Shown: positions 44,816 through 53,318 of the stretch, piece after piece
Layout of the letters: every line of letters begins with the position of its first letter
How positions within the stretch are numbered: the first letter of the stretch is position 1
Source: Streptomyces sp. DH24
GTDB taxonomy: Bacteria; Actinomycetota; Actinomycetes; Streptomycetales; Streptomycetaceae
Assembly: GCF_029813775.1 (NCBI RefSeq)
Contig: NZ_JARVKW010000028.1
Span: 1-64,000 of the forward strand
Direction: 5' to 3'
DNA: 64,000 nt
Notes under the pieces: model-generated
What the model was told of the DNA's origin: nothing
What the model saw: only the letters and a program-made list of their open reading frames with translations
Databases searched by the model: none
Made by a program: the position numbers and the translations under genes

Positions 44816-47428
44816 TTGCGAAGCCGTGTGTCGGTGTGGGCGTTATCGGCCCTGGTGGCGCTGATGCTGTGCGTGTCGCTCGCGCCGTCGGCGGCGTGGG
44901 CGGCGGATTCCCCGGCCGCCGACCGGTGCGCGAGCGACCGGCTCGACGACGCCCGGGTCCGTACGTCGGTGACGTTGCAGCACGAGCACCGCACCTACAC
45001 CAAGATCGTCACCGCACTGACGGCCGACGTCCCCGGGGACTGGCCTTACGCGCGGGACCTGTTGCTCAGCGCGGACAGCCGCCACTACATCCGGGCGATG
45101 TCCTGTCTCACCAGGAGCGAGCAGGGCGAGCAGCGACGCTGGAGCGAGTGGCGCGCCGGCGAGCCCGTGGTGACGTGGAAGGACGGTCGCGTCAAGGTCG
45201 TCTACCGGGCGCATTCCTGGGCCAACGAGTACCGGTCGTACACCGATGTGGGGCTGTGGCGCTTCCGCGCGGGCGCCGAGCGCTGGAGCCTGCGGCTCGC
45301 GGTGCCGCCCGCGCTGAAGGGCGCCCGGTGGGACGAGATCACGGTGGACCCGGGCACGCCCGGCGCCGAGTGGGCCAGGCCACGGCCGACGGCGGGCGAG
45401 GGCTCCTCGGCGCTCGTGTGGCGGCCCGGGGCCGAGCGCGGGCCGGAGCAGGGGCGGAGGACCGCCGCGGAGAAGCGCCCGGTGCCCGTGGTGGAGGTCG
45501 GGCTCACGCCGTCCTGGCAGCGTTCCTGGAGCGCCCAGAGCAGTCGCACGATCGTCCTCGGGCTGGACGGACTCGGGCGGCTGCTGTGGGTGGGGGCGGT
45601 GTCGGCCCTGCTGCTGACGGCGGTCCGGTGGTACCGGCGGCGCCCCGGGACGCCCACCGCCGAGCAGCTCCTCACCCTGGGCAACCTGCGCGCGTGGGCC
45701 GTGCTGGCCGTCCTCCTCTTCTCGGTGGTGCACGCCGATCTGCTGATCGAGAACGTCTGGGCGTCCTTCCACGGGTGGATGTCGTTCCAGGAGCAGCTCT
45801 TCCTGGAGTACGGCTTGGCCCTGCTGGCGATCTGCGTGCTGCTCGGCTTCGCCGGGTGGTCACGGCGACGGATCGCCGGGGTCGTCCTCCTGCTGAACCC
45901 GGTGGCCGTGGTCTTCGCGGTGGGACTGGCGCACCTCCGTATCGGTGTGGGCCCCGCGCTCGCCGTTCAGGGGCTGCTCGGCTCCTGTTTCCTGGCGCTG
46001 ACCCTGTTCGCGGTCGTCGCGGTGCTGTGGCGGCTCGCCGTCCAGGGGCAGTTGCTGCCCGGGAGCCGCCGCCACCCGGGGAACGATAGGGTCCTGCGGG
46101 CCCGTGTCGCCTGGCCGGCGGTCGTCGTCGCCACTCTGGTCGTGGCCGTGTGCTACGCGCTGGCGGAGGAGCGTGACTGGCAGCGGGCCTCCTGGCTGAG
46201 CGACCCGGCGGGCCCCGGCAACGGGACGGACCGCCTGGAGGACTACCTCTGGCAGGTGATGTGGTCCGTCTCCTTCGGCCAGGAGCAGCTGATCAACGAC
46301 CAGATGTGGCTTTTCGCCTGCGTCGCCCTGCTGGCCGCGCTGCGCGCGTGGCGCCGCCCCGCCTCGGTAACGCCCCTGGACGATCCCGCGGACCGCCTCC
46401 TGCTGCTCACCTTCTTCGCGGTCACGGCCGGCCTCAACAGCGGCAACCACCTGGCCAGTTCCCTGCTCACGAGCCTGTGGATACCCCTCAACATGCTGGC
46501 GCTGTACGGGACGACGGCGCTCCTGGCCCGGCGGTCCGTCCTCGCCCAGCCCTTCGAGTTCTCCGGCCGCCCGCTGGCCACGGCGACCGGGCCCGCGGCC
46601 CGTACGGCGCTGCTGCGCAAAGCGCGCTCCTACCGCGAGATCCACGCCGAGCTGCGCCGCCTTGACCAGGGCCTGTTCGGTGACGTGCCTCCCCAACGGG
46701 ACGACCTGGAAAGACGGTTGGAGAGACTGCACGACTGGCCGGTGAGCGCCCCGCCGGTCGTCCGCGACCGGCTTCCGGCCAAGGTGTCGGTGGTGGACGC
46801 GGCCCTGGCCCTGGGCCCGCGCGACGACTGGTGGGACAACGGCAGGCGCGGCGCGCTGTTCGCGCTGATTCCCGGCCTGCCGGCCGCCCTGCTCGGCACG
46901 TGGTCGTGGCGCATCCGCGGCGAGGGCTGGCAGGACACCCTCTCGGACTTCCTCGGCTTCCCCGGTCTCCTGCTCAATCTCGTCTACTGGACGTTCACCT
47001 GGTCCGCGGCGGGCTTCGTGCTGGGCGCCCTGTGGCGGGCGCTGCCGGGGCGCCGCGGAGCGGTCAAGGCGCTCCCGCTCGCAGCGGCCTTCGCGCTGCC
47101 CGTGGGGCTCGACGCGCTGGTGGGCTGGTTCACGCGTGAGGGCACGTCGAACGCGGCCCTGCATCTTTCGATGATGCTCTTCGTCCTCACGGTCACGGCC
47201 ATAGCGCTCGACTTCGACACCTTCGGGGGCGAGCGGCGCTACTGGCAGAGCCGCTTCGGGCTGCTCCTGTCCGTGTACCAGATGCGCTACTACTCGCTTC
47301 AGATCGCCTATCTCATCGCTCAGCTCATCGCCATGATCACGATCTGGCAGTTCTTCGCGGAGCCCGACATCGTCCCGTCCCAGGACGGCACCCCACCGGA
47401 CACGAACGGCTCGGGCCCGGCGCAGTGA
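44816..47428 (+). CDS. Large unrecognised membrane protein
   Basis: An 870-residue protein; I do not assign a family with confidence, although such Streptomyces-specific proteins exist under DUF names. A signal peptide ends at AAWA-ADSPAADR. An extracellular domain of about 210 residues follows, with Cys at 39 and 96 and the sequence EWRAGEPVVTWKDGRVKVVYRA. Then come about seven TM segments (first near residues 258-274), a cytosolic helical part (RKARSYREIHAELRRLDQGLFGDVPPQRDDLERRLERL) and five more TM segments. It ends in a Pro/Gly/Asp-rich tail. The TTG at 44816 follows GGGGGGCAG. It is divergent from the aldo/keto reductase. A sensor or envelope role is possible. Confidence 0.7.
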   Translation: MRSRVSVWALSALVALMLCVSLAPSAAWAADSPAADRCASDRLDDARVRTSVTLQHEHRTYTKIVTALTADVPGDWPYARDLLLSADSRHYIRAMSCLTRSEQGEQRRWSEWRAGEPVVTWKDGRVKVVYRAHSWANEYRSYTDVGLWRFRAGAERWSLRLAVPPALKGARWDEITVDPGTPGAEWARPRPTAGEGSSALVWRPGAERGPEQGRRTAAEKRPVPVVEVGLTPSWQRSWSAQSSRTIVLGLDGLGRLLWVGAVSALLLTAVRWYRRRPGTPTAEQLLTLGNLRAWAVLAVLLFSVVHADLLIENVWASFHGWMSFQEQLFLEYGLALLAICVLLGFAGWSRRRIAGVVLLLNPVAVVFAVGLAHLRIGVGPALAVQGLLGSCFLALTLFAVVAVLWRLAVQGQLLPGSRRHPGNDRVLRARVAWPAVVVATLVVAVCYALAEERDWQRASWLSDPAGPGNGTDRLEDYLWQVMWSVSFGQEQLINDQMWLFACVALLAALRAWRRPASVTPLDDPADRLLLLTFFAVTAGLNSGNHLASSLLTSLWIPLNMLALYGTTALLARRSVLAQPFEFSGRPLATATGPAARTALLRKARSYREIHAELRRLDQGLFGDVPPQRDDLERRLERLHDWPVSAPPVVRDRLPAKVSVVDAALALGPRDDWWDNGRRGALFALIPGLPAALLGTWSWRIRGEGWQDTLSDFLGFPGLLLNLVYWTFTWSAAGFVLGALWRALPGRRGAVKALPLAAAFALPVGLDALVGWFTREGTSNAALHLSMMLFVLTVTAIALDFDTFGGERRYWQSRFGLLLSVYQMRYYSLQIAYLIAQLIAMITIWQFFAEPDIVPSQDGTPPDTNGSGPAQ

Positions 47429-47561
47429 CCCGTGGCTTTCGCCGGACGGTGACCTTCGCGGTCAGTCCGGTCGCCGTGGCGCTCCTCCCCGGCCGCGCCC
47501 GGACGGACACGGCCGCGCCGTTCAACGACGGGCACGGTGACGAGGAGGCGACCGGAATCGG

Positions 47562-48236
47562 TCACCTGTCATATGCCGCGCCCAGGTCCCAGCCCTGGTG
47601 CATCGCCTCCGCGAAGGCCGCCGCGATGCGGTGTTCGCCGTTCTCGTTGGGGTGCGTGCCGTCGTAGGTGTCGGTGTGGATGTCGTACGGCGGGTACGGG
47701 GACGCCAGCAGCAGGGGGGAGCGGGGTTCGTCGAGGTCGGCCGTCGTCTTCGCGAGGAGTTCGTTGAAGCGGGTGACCTGTTCGGCGAACGGGGCGTCGT
47801 GCTCGGCCCGGATGTTCGGGACGACCGGCAGCAGCACCATCCGCACCCGCGGGTTCGCCGCCCGTGCCTCGGCGATGAACCGGCGCGCGTTCTGCGCGGT
47901 CTGCTCGGCGTTCGTGTAGAAGCCGAGGTCGATCAGGCCGAGGGAGACCAGCAGGACGTCCGCCCGGCAGGTGCGCACCGCGTCCCCGATCAGCGGTGCC
48001 ATGTGCAGCCAGCCCTCGCCCCAGCCGGCCAGGTGGGTGCGCGGAAAGTCCGGGTCGGCGTACGCGTACGAGGTGGGGGCGTCCTCGGACTTGTCGTACA
48101 GCGCCTCGCGCGGTCCGACGAGCGTGAACGGGCGGCCGTACGACGCGCACAGGTGCTGCCACAGGCGGTAACGCCACGTGTGTTCGCCCGCGCTGCCGAT
48201 CGTCATCGAGTCACCGACGGGCATGAACCTGAGCAT
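47562..48236 (-). CDS. SGNH/GDSL hydrolase
   Basis: A 224-residue esterase/lipase-like enzyme without a signal peptide. Block I is FMPVGDSMTIG with the nucleophile Ser. Block III is degenerate (SLGLIDLGFYTNAEQT, where GxND would be expected). Block V is DGTHPNENGEHRIA with the Asp and His. It is therefore probably cytosolic. The missing oxyanion Asn may alter activity. The ATG at 48236 is used. It is divergent from the secreted surface protein. Confidence 0.85.
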   Translation of the reverse strand: MLRFMPVGDSMTIGSAGEHTWRYRLWQHLCASYGRPFTLVGPREALYDKSEDAPTSYAYADPDFPRTHLAGWGEGWLHMAPLIGDAVRTCRADVLLVSLGLIDLGFYTNAEQTAQNARRFIAEARAANPRVRMVLLPVVPNIRAEHDAPFAEQVTRFNELLAKTTADLDEPRSPLLLASPYPPYDIHTDTYDGTHPNENGEHRIAAAFAEAMHQGWDLGAAYDR

Positions 48237-48335
48237 CCGCTCATCATGGACGACGGCCCGCCCCCGGGCGGACCGCCGGGGGTGTGAGTCCGGCCACCCT
48301 GCGTGAACAGGCCCGCGCGGTGGCAGTCTTGGGGC

Positions 48336-49310
48336 ATGCGCCGACTGCTCGCTCTGCTCGCCGGGGTCCTCCTCGTGGGTGCCCTGGCCGTGCCCGCGTC
48401 CGCCGCCGCCGGCGACGACGGGTTCACCATCAGGGACCCGCGCATCACCGAGTCCAGCGGGCTCGCCGCGTCCCGGCAGCACCCGGGCGTCTTCTGGACG
48501 CACAACGACAGCGACGACGGGCCCTATCTGTACGCGGTGAGCGGCGAGACGGGGCAGACGGTCGCCCGCGTCACCCTCACCGGCGTCGGCACCCCGCGTG
48601 ACGTGGAGGCCGTCGCCGTCGGGCCCGGCAACCGGCTCTACGTCGGAGACATCGGCGACAACCTCGGCGGCACCTGGCCCTACGTGTGGGTCTACGAGCT
48701 GCCCGAGCCGAAGACCCTGAGGAACCAGGTCGTCCGCGCCACGCAGTACGTCGTCAAGTACGCCGACGGCCCCCGCGACGCCGAGTCGCTCGTCGTGCAC
48801 CCGAAGACCGGCCGCGTCTACATCGTCGACAAGAAGGAGGACGGCGGTCACCTGTACGAGGGCCCGGCCGAGCTGTCCGCCTCCGGCAGCAACGTCTTCC
48901 GGCCCGTCGCCCCCGTGGACCTGTGGGCCACCGACGCCGCCCTCTCGCCCGACGGCCGGCACCTCGCCGTACGCGGCTACTTCGGGGGCATCTGGTACGA
49001 CTGGAACGGCGGCGAACTCAAGCGGCGCGGCCGGCTCCAGGTGCCGTTGCAGGGCCAGGGCGAGTCCGTCACGTACTCCGCCGACGGCACGAAGGTCCTG
49101 TTCGGCAGCGAGGGCGCACAGAGCCCCGTGCAGTCCGAGGACGCGCCCGGCCGTGCCGCCGGGTCACCGCCGGGCAACGGCGGTTCCGGCAACGGGGCCG
49201 GAGGCGGGACCGGCGGCGGGGACGGTCCCGGGGTCAGGACCGGTGCGCTCGCGCTGGTCGTGGTGTGCGCCGCGGTGTTCGGCGTGCGCAGGCTGCTGCG
49301 CCGGGGCTGA
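48336..49310 (+). CDS. Secreted surface-anchored protein, beta-propeller-like
   Basis: A 324-residue protein. The signal peptide MRRLLALLAGVLLVGALAVP is cut after ASA. The central domain (RITESSGLAASRQHPGVFWTHNDSDDGPYLYAVSGETGQTVARVTL, NRLYVGDIGDNLGGTWPYVWVYELPEPK, SLVVHPKTGRVYIVDKKEDGG) shows repeated strand patterns like a beta-propeller. A Gly-rich stretch (about 270-295) leads to a C-terminal TM helix (GALALVVVCAAVFGV) and a basic tail (RRLLRRG), so the protein should be held at the membrane facing outward. There is no LPxTG motif. The upstream GTG at 48303 is unlikely. Confidence 0.82.
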   Translation: MRRLLALLAGVLLVGALAVPASAAAGDDGFTIRDPRITESSGLAASRQHPGVFWTHNDSDDGPYLYAVSGETGQTVARVTLTGVGTPRDVEAVAVGPGNRLYVGDIGDNLGGTWPYVWVYELPEPKTLRNQVVRATQYVVKYADGPRDAESLVVHPKTGRVYIVDKKEDGGHLYEGPAELSASGSNVFRPVAPVDLWATDAALSPDGRHLAVRGYFGGIWYDWNGGELKRRGRLQVPLQGQGESVTYSADGTKVLFGSEGAQSPVQSEDAPGRAAGSPPGNGGSGNGAGGGTGGGDGPGVRTGALALVVVCAAVFGVRRLLRRG

Positions 49311-49554
49311 GCCGAGCGCCGAGTGCCGGGCTGCGGGCGCCGAGTGCCGAGTGCCGGGCTCCGGTACGGAAGTCCCGCCCCGGCCTGCCGGTCACCACGG
49401 GGCACGCGTCCGGAGCGTCGTCGCCCCCCGCCGACCGGTCTCAGGTCTCCCCGCTCCCAGGTCTCCCCGGCCTCAGGTCTTCCCCGGTCTCAGGGCTCCT
49501 GGTCCACGTCCTCCCGGCCACGTCCCCCCGGGTCTCACGCCCCCCGGCCCGGTC
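49311..49554. repeat. CGAGTGCCGGG and GGTCTCCCC minisatellites
   Basis: Two back-to-back short-repeat tracts lie between convergent genes. The first is built on GCCGAGTGCCGGGCT (49315-49365) and the second on AGGTCTCCCCGG(C/T)CTC (49440-49560). The last copy runs into the TetR gene stop. No gene is seen. Confidence 0.65.
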
Positions 49555-50361
49555 TCAGGTCTCCCCGCGCTCGCGCCGGGCCACCAGGACCTCCAGGCCG
49601 TCCAGGATGCGCTGGAGCCCGAACCTGAAGTGGTCGAAGGCGGGGCTGAAGGTGTCTTCCGACAGGGAGGCCAGCACCGGATAGCGGCCGGAGGCCATGA
49701 CCTCCTCCAGCACCGGCTGCTGCGCCTCCCAGAACTGCGCGTCCGTGAGCCCGGACCTGCGCTCCGCCTCCTCCTGGTGCACCTGGGTGCGGGCGGCCCC
49801 GACGACGTACCCGTCGATCATGATGATCACCGAGAGCAGTTCGGGGTCGGACAGCCCCATCGGCTTGATGCGCGCGAGGACGCTCTCCATGCCGTCGAGC
49901 GCGCCGGGGCCGAGGATCGGGCGGCACTGGTTGACGTGCAGCAGCCAGGGGTGGCGGCGGTAGAGGGCGAGCGTGGCGTGGGCCAGTGCCTCCAGGGCCC
50001 GGCGCCAGCCGCCGTCGCCGTACGCGGCCGGGTCCTGGCTGGGGCGCTGGACCCGGTCGAGCATCAGGTCGAGCAGTTCGGCCTTGCCGGGGACGTAGCG
50101 GTACAGCGACATGGCGCCCGTGCCGAGCTCGGTGGCGACCCGGCGCATCGAGACCGCGTCCAGCCCTTCGGCATCCGCGATGCGGACGGCCGCTTCCACG
50201 ATCTGGTCGAGGGTGAGGGTCGGTCTGGGGCCGCGACTGGGGCGGCGGCCGGTGTCCCAGAGCAGTTCGAGGGTGCGCGCGATGTCTCCGCTGCCGCTGG
50301 CCCCCGCGCTGCCCGCGCCCTTGCTTCCGGCGCTGTCCGCCCCGCTCGTGCCGCTCGTCAT
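49555..50361 (-). CDS. TetR-family regulator
   Basis: A 268-residue repressor. A Ser/Gly/Ala-rich leader precedes the helix-turn-helix (TLDQIVEAAVRIADAEGLDAVSMRRVATELGTGAMSLYRYVPGKAELLDLMLD), with the recognition helix at GTGAMSLYRYV. The C-terminal ligand domain is of the TetR_C type (HPWLLHVNQCRPILGPGALDGMESVLARI). It is divergent from a DrrAB-like ABC exporter; twin GTAC palindromes between them are its likely operator. The ligand is probably the exported drug. Confidence 0.92.
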   Translation of the reverse strand: MTSGTSGADSAGSKGAGSAGASGSGDIARTLELLWDTGRRPSRGPRPTLTLDQIVEAAVRIADAEGLDAVSMRRVATELGTGAMSLYRYVPGKAELLDLMLDRVQRPSQDPAAYGDGGWRRALEALAHATLALYRRHPWLLHVNQCRPILGPGALDGMESVLARIKPMGLSDPELLSVIIMIDGYVVGAARTQVHQEEAERRSGLTDAQFWEAQQPVLEEVMASGRYPVLASLSEDTFSPAFDHFRFGLQRILDGLEVLVARRERGET

Positions 50362-50392
50362 GAGGTCAGCTTAAGTCCCCCCGCGAAAAACT

Positions 50393-50428
50393 GAGTACGG
50401 CGTACGCGCAATCGGGTACGGTGTACTC
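50393..50428. promoter_or_regulatory. TetR operator pair
   Basis: Two GTAC-N3-GTAC palindromes (GTACGGCGTAC at 50395 and GTACGGTGTAC at 50416) lie 21 bp centre to centre. They also form a larger inverted repeat GAGTACGGCGTAC / GTACGGTGTACTC with 11 of 13 matches. They occupy the 97-bp divergent region. Confidence 0.65.
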
Positions 50429-50458
50429 GGTTGAGCGTGTGACGCACGGGAGGGGCAC

Positions 50459-51436
50459 ATGACGGGACACGACGGACGCGACGGATACGCGGTGCGGGCC
50501 GAGGCGCTGGAGAAGCGCTACGGCGAGAAACGCGCCCTCGACGGCTTCGACCTGGCCGTCCGCCAGGGCACCGTGCACGGCCTGCTCGGGCCGAACGGCG
50601 CGGGCAAGACCACCGCCGTGCGCATCCTGTCCACGCTCGTGCGGCTGGACGGGGGACGGGCGGAGGTCGCCGGGCTCGACGTGGCCCGGCAGCCGCGCGA
50701 GGTGCGCGCCCGGATCGGACTCACCGGCCAGTACGCGGCCGTGGACGAGGTCCTCACCGGCCGGCAGAACCTGGAGATGTTCGGCAGGCTGTTCCACCTC
50801 GGCGGACGGCGCGCCAGGCTGCGGGCCGCCGAGCTGCTGGAGCAGTTCGACCTGACCGACGCCGCCGACAAGGGCGTCGGCGACTACAGCGGCGGTATGC
50901 GGCGGCGCCTGGACCTGGCCGCCTCCATGATTCTGGCCCCGGCGGTCCTCTTCCTGGACGAGCCGACGACCGGCCTGGACCCCCGCAGCCGCGGCGAGGT
51001 GTGGGACTCGGTGCGGGAGCTGGTGGCGAGCGGCACGACCGTGCTGCTGACCACGCAGTACCTGGAGGAGGCCGACCGGCTCGCCTCCCGCATCACGGTC
51101 ATCGACCGCGGCCGGGCCATCGCCGACGACACCCCGGACGGGCTGAAGAACCTCGTCGGCGGCGACCGCATCGAGGTCGTCGTCGCCGAACGCTCCGACA
51201 TCCCGCGCGTGGTGAAGGTCGTCGCCCGGGTCGCCGACGGCGAACCCGAGGCGGAAGAGGGCGAGTTGCGGGTGCACGCCCCGGTGACCGACCGGGTGGC
51301 GGCCCTGACGGACGTGGCGCGCACCCTCCAGGACGAGGGCGTGCGCGTGGAGGACATCGGGCTGCGCAGGCCCAGCCTGGACGACGTGTTCCTGCGCCTG
51401 ACCGGACACCGCACGGAGAAGGAGGCCGCCGCATGA
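50459..51436 (+). CDS. Daunorubicin-resistance-type ABC transporter ATP-binding protein
   Basis: A 325-residue DrrA-like ATPase. Walker A is GPNGAGKTT, the Q loop is GLTGQYAAVDEVLTGRQNLEM, the signature is YSGGMRRRL, and Walker B is VLFLDEPTTGLD. The H-loop position reads TTQYLEEADRLA, with Gln instead of His, as in DrrA. The C-terminal domain ends RRPSLDDVFLRLTGHRTE. The ATG at 50459 follows GGGAGGGG. The permease gene overlaps by four bases (ATGA). Confidence 0.95.
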   Translation: MTGHDGRDGYAVRAEALEKRYGEKRALDGFDLAVRQGTVHGLLGPNGAGKTTAVRILSTLVRLDGGRAEVAGLDVARQPREVRARIGLTGQYAAVDEVLTGRQNLEMFGRLFHLGGRRARLRAAELLEQFDLTDAADKGVGDYSGGMRRRLDLAASMILAPAVLFLDEPTTGLDPRSRGEVWDSVRELVASGTTVLLTTQYLEEADRLASRITVIDRGRAIADDTPDGLKNLVGGDRIEVVVAERSDIPRVVKVVARVADGEPEAEEGELRVHAPVTDRVAALTDVARTLQDEGVRVEDIGLRRPSLDDVFLRLTGHRTEKEAAA

Positions 51437-52269
51437 CCGCCGTAGGCCTGGAACCGGCCGCCCCGGCCGCCCCGGCCGCCCGCGGCCGCACGTACTGGCT
51501 GCTCGCCGACACCTGGAACATCGTCCGCCGCGGCCTGACCCACTACCGCCGCCAGCCGGTCAACATCGCCTGGCAGCTCGGCTTCCCGATCCTGTCGGTC
51601 CTCCTGTACGGCTATGTCTTCGGCAGCGCGATGAAGGTGCCCGGCGGCGGGGACTACAAGGACTTCCTGATGCCCGGGATGTTCGTGATGACGATGGCGT
51701 TCGGCTTCATCAACACCGCGACGGTCGTCGTGTACGACTCCACGCGGGGCGTCATCGACCGGTTCCGCTCCATGCCGATGGCCTCGTCGGCGGTCGTGGC
51801 CGGGCGCGGGGTGACCGATCTCGTCGTCGCGTGCGCCGAGTTGGGCATCATGATGCTGACGGCGCTGGCCATGGGCTGGCGGCCGGACGGCGGCTGGGGC
51901 TTCCTGGCCGCCTTCGGACTGCTGCTGTGGCTGCGCTTCGCGCTCATCTGGATCGGCGTGTGGCTGGGGCTGCTGGTCCCCAACCCGGAGGCGGCTGGCG
52001 GCCTGTTCGCGGTCGCCTTCCCGCTCACGATGATCTCCAGCATCTTCGTCGCCCCGCAGCTCATGCCCGACTGGCTGGGCTGGCTCGCCGCCTGGAACCC
52101 GATCTCCTCCACGGCGGCGGCGGCCCGCGACCTGTTCGGCACGCCGGTCGGCGGCGGCGACACGTGGGTCGAGCAGCACGCGCTGCTGATGGCGGGGGTG
52201 TGGCCGGTGATCCTGACGGCGATCTTCCTGCCGCTGGCGGTGCGGAGGTTCAAGAAGCTGAGTCGCTGA
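51433..52269 (+). CDS. DrrB-like ABC-2 permease
   Basis: A 278-residue membrane subunit with six TM segments. ABC-2 features include RQPVNIAWQLGFPILSVLLYGYVFGSAM, FMTMAFGFINTATVVVYDSTRGVIDRFRSMPM and LMPDWLGWLAAWNPISSTAAAARDLFG. It forms the exporter with the preceding ATPase, to which it is translationally coupled. Its last 20 bp overlap a convergent gene. The substrate is probably a hydrophobic antibiotic or lipid. Confidence 0.93.
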   Translation: MTAVGLEPAAPAAPAARGRTYWLLADTWNIVRRGLTHYRRQPVNIAWQLGFPILSVLLYGYVFGSAMKVPGGGDYKDFLMPGMFVMTMAFGFINTATVVVYDSTRGVIDRFRSMPMASSAVVAGRGVTDLVVACAELGIMMLTALAMGWRPDGGWGFLAAFGLLLWLRFALIWIGVWLGLLVPNPEAAGGLFAVAFPLTMISSIFVAPQLMPDWLGWLAAWNPISSTAAAARDLFGTPVGGGDTWVEQHALLMAGVWPVILTAIFLPLAVRRFKKLSR

Positions 52270-52750
52270 GCGGTTTCCCCCGGGAGCGCTGCGGGCACGG
52301 GAGTTCCGGCCGCTCCCGGTTGGGGGAACAGGTCACGAGGGCGAGGGACAGGTACGAGGGGCGTTCGAGGTAGAAGCCCAGCGACACGTCCCCGCCCGCC
52401 CGGAGCCGCGCGACGGCGGAGCCGACGTGACGGGCCAGGTACCCGCCCTCGCGCCCGCCCCCGGCCGCGAACCGGGGAGCGAACTCGGCCAGCCGCTCCC
52501 CGAGCCACGCCGCCGCGTCCTCCGCCTCGCCCCAGGTGCCGCGCACCAGCGCGGGCGGCTTGAGGAGCCAGTACGCCGTTTCCAGCGGCGGCAGTTCCGA
52601 GGCGGGGAACGCCGAGGCGACCTCGCGGTAGCGCTGGACCAGCTCGGGCCGGCTGCCGGGCGGGGGCGGTTCGGGGTGGGGCGGACGCCGCAGGGCCTCC
52701 TGGTCGAAGCGGTCCTTCGGGCCGGTCCAGAGATAGCCGTGATGGTGCAC
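52250..52750 (-). CDS. Hypothetical protein (166 aa)
   Basis: No recognised family. The protein opens VHHHGYLWTGPKDRFDQEALRRP, then contains ELPPLETAYWLLKPP, RGTWGEAEDAAAWLGERLAEFAPRFA, GGGREGGYLARHVGSAVARLRAGGDVSLGFYLERPSYLSLALVTCSPN and a basic end. The GTG at 52750 is chosen because CAGGAA lies just upstream; the same frame continues upstream antiparallel to other sequence without coding character. The 3' end overlaps the ABC permease by 20 bp. It may be the distal gene of a unit with the DUF397-like gene 77 bp upstream. Confidence 0.65.
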   Translation of the reverse strand: MHHHGYLWTGPKDRFDQEALRRPPHPEPPPPGSRPELVQRYREVASAFPASELPPLETAYWLLKPPALVRGTWGEAEDAAAWLGERLAEFAPRFAAGGGREGGYLARHVGSAVARLRAGGDVSLGFYLERPSYLSLALVTCSPNRERPELPCPQRSRGKPLSDSAS

Positions 52751-52827
52751 CGGGTTCCTGTTCGGGGTGATTCCGGCCCGCTCCCCGAGAGGGTGGGCGG
52801 GCCGGAACGGCTGGAGCGGCGGGACGG

Positions 52828-53061
52828 TCAGAGGGCGAGCCCGAACCGCGCCGGGTCGATCCCGGCCACGCTCAGCTCCTCGGTGGTGAACCGCAGCGGC
52901 TGCGCGTCCGGCCGCTTGCTGTCGCCCAACGCCCAGGCGTCGTCCCCGATCCGGGCGAGCGTCACGCAGGACTCGCCGTCCGGATGGGTGTTGCCACCGC
53001 ACGCCTTCACGAACGAGGCGTGGGAGAGGTCGAGTCGGTAGAGGTCGTTTCGGTTCGGCAC
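52828..53061 (-). CDS. DUF397-like small protein
   Basis: A 77-residue protein with the DUF397 pattern in diverged form: LSHASFVKACGGNTHPDGESCVTLAR, then WALGDSKRPDAQPLRFTTEEL. DUF397 proteins (BldB/AbaA-D relatives) are partners of XRE regulators in Streptomyces development. It is longer at the C-terminus than usual. The GTG at 53061 has AGGAAGGG upstream. It is divergent from the XRE gene at 53319, and the shared region contains a perfect palindrome at 53124. Confidence 0.72.
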   Translation of the reverse strand: MPNRNDLYRLDLSHASFVKACGGNTHPDGESCVTLARIGDDAWALGDSKRPDAQPLRFTTEELSVAGIDPARFGLAL

Positions 53062-53123
53062 GGCCGGCCCTTCCTGGTCGGGTGTGGTCGGGACGACCGT
53101 AGGAAGCGGGAAGGCGGCGGCGG

Positions 53124-53137
53124 GGAGAATATTCTCC
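53124..53137. promoter_or_regulatory. Palindrome between DUF397-like and XRE genes
   Basis: GGAGAATATTCTCC is a perfect 14-bp palindrome, followed 3 nt later by a further ATTCTC. It probably serves as an operator for the neighbouring XRE protein. Confidence 0.5.
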
Positions 53138-53318
53138 GTTATTCTCGCGTGGTCACTCTGGATGCATGGACATTCGCTCTCGGTCACCGACATGCTGACT
53201 GCGCAACATCGTTGAGACCTATGGGGTGCGCTGCGCCATGATCCGGGATGCTGCATGGCACCACGCCGTACCGTGGAAGCAGTTCACGGCTGACATGTAG
53301 GGAACCGAGCGGATACCG

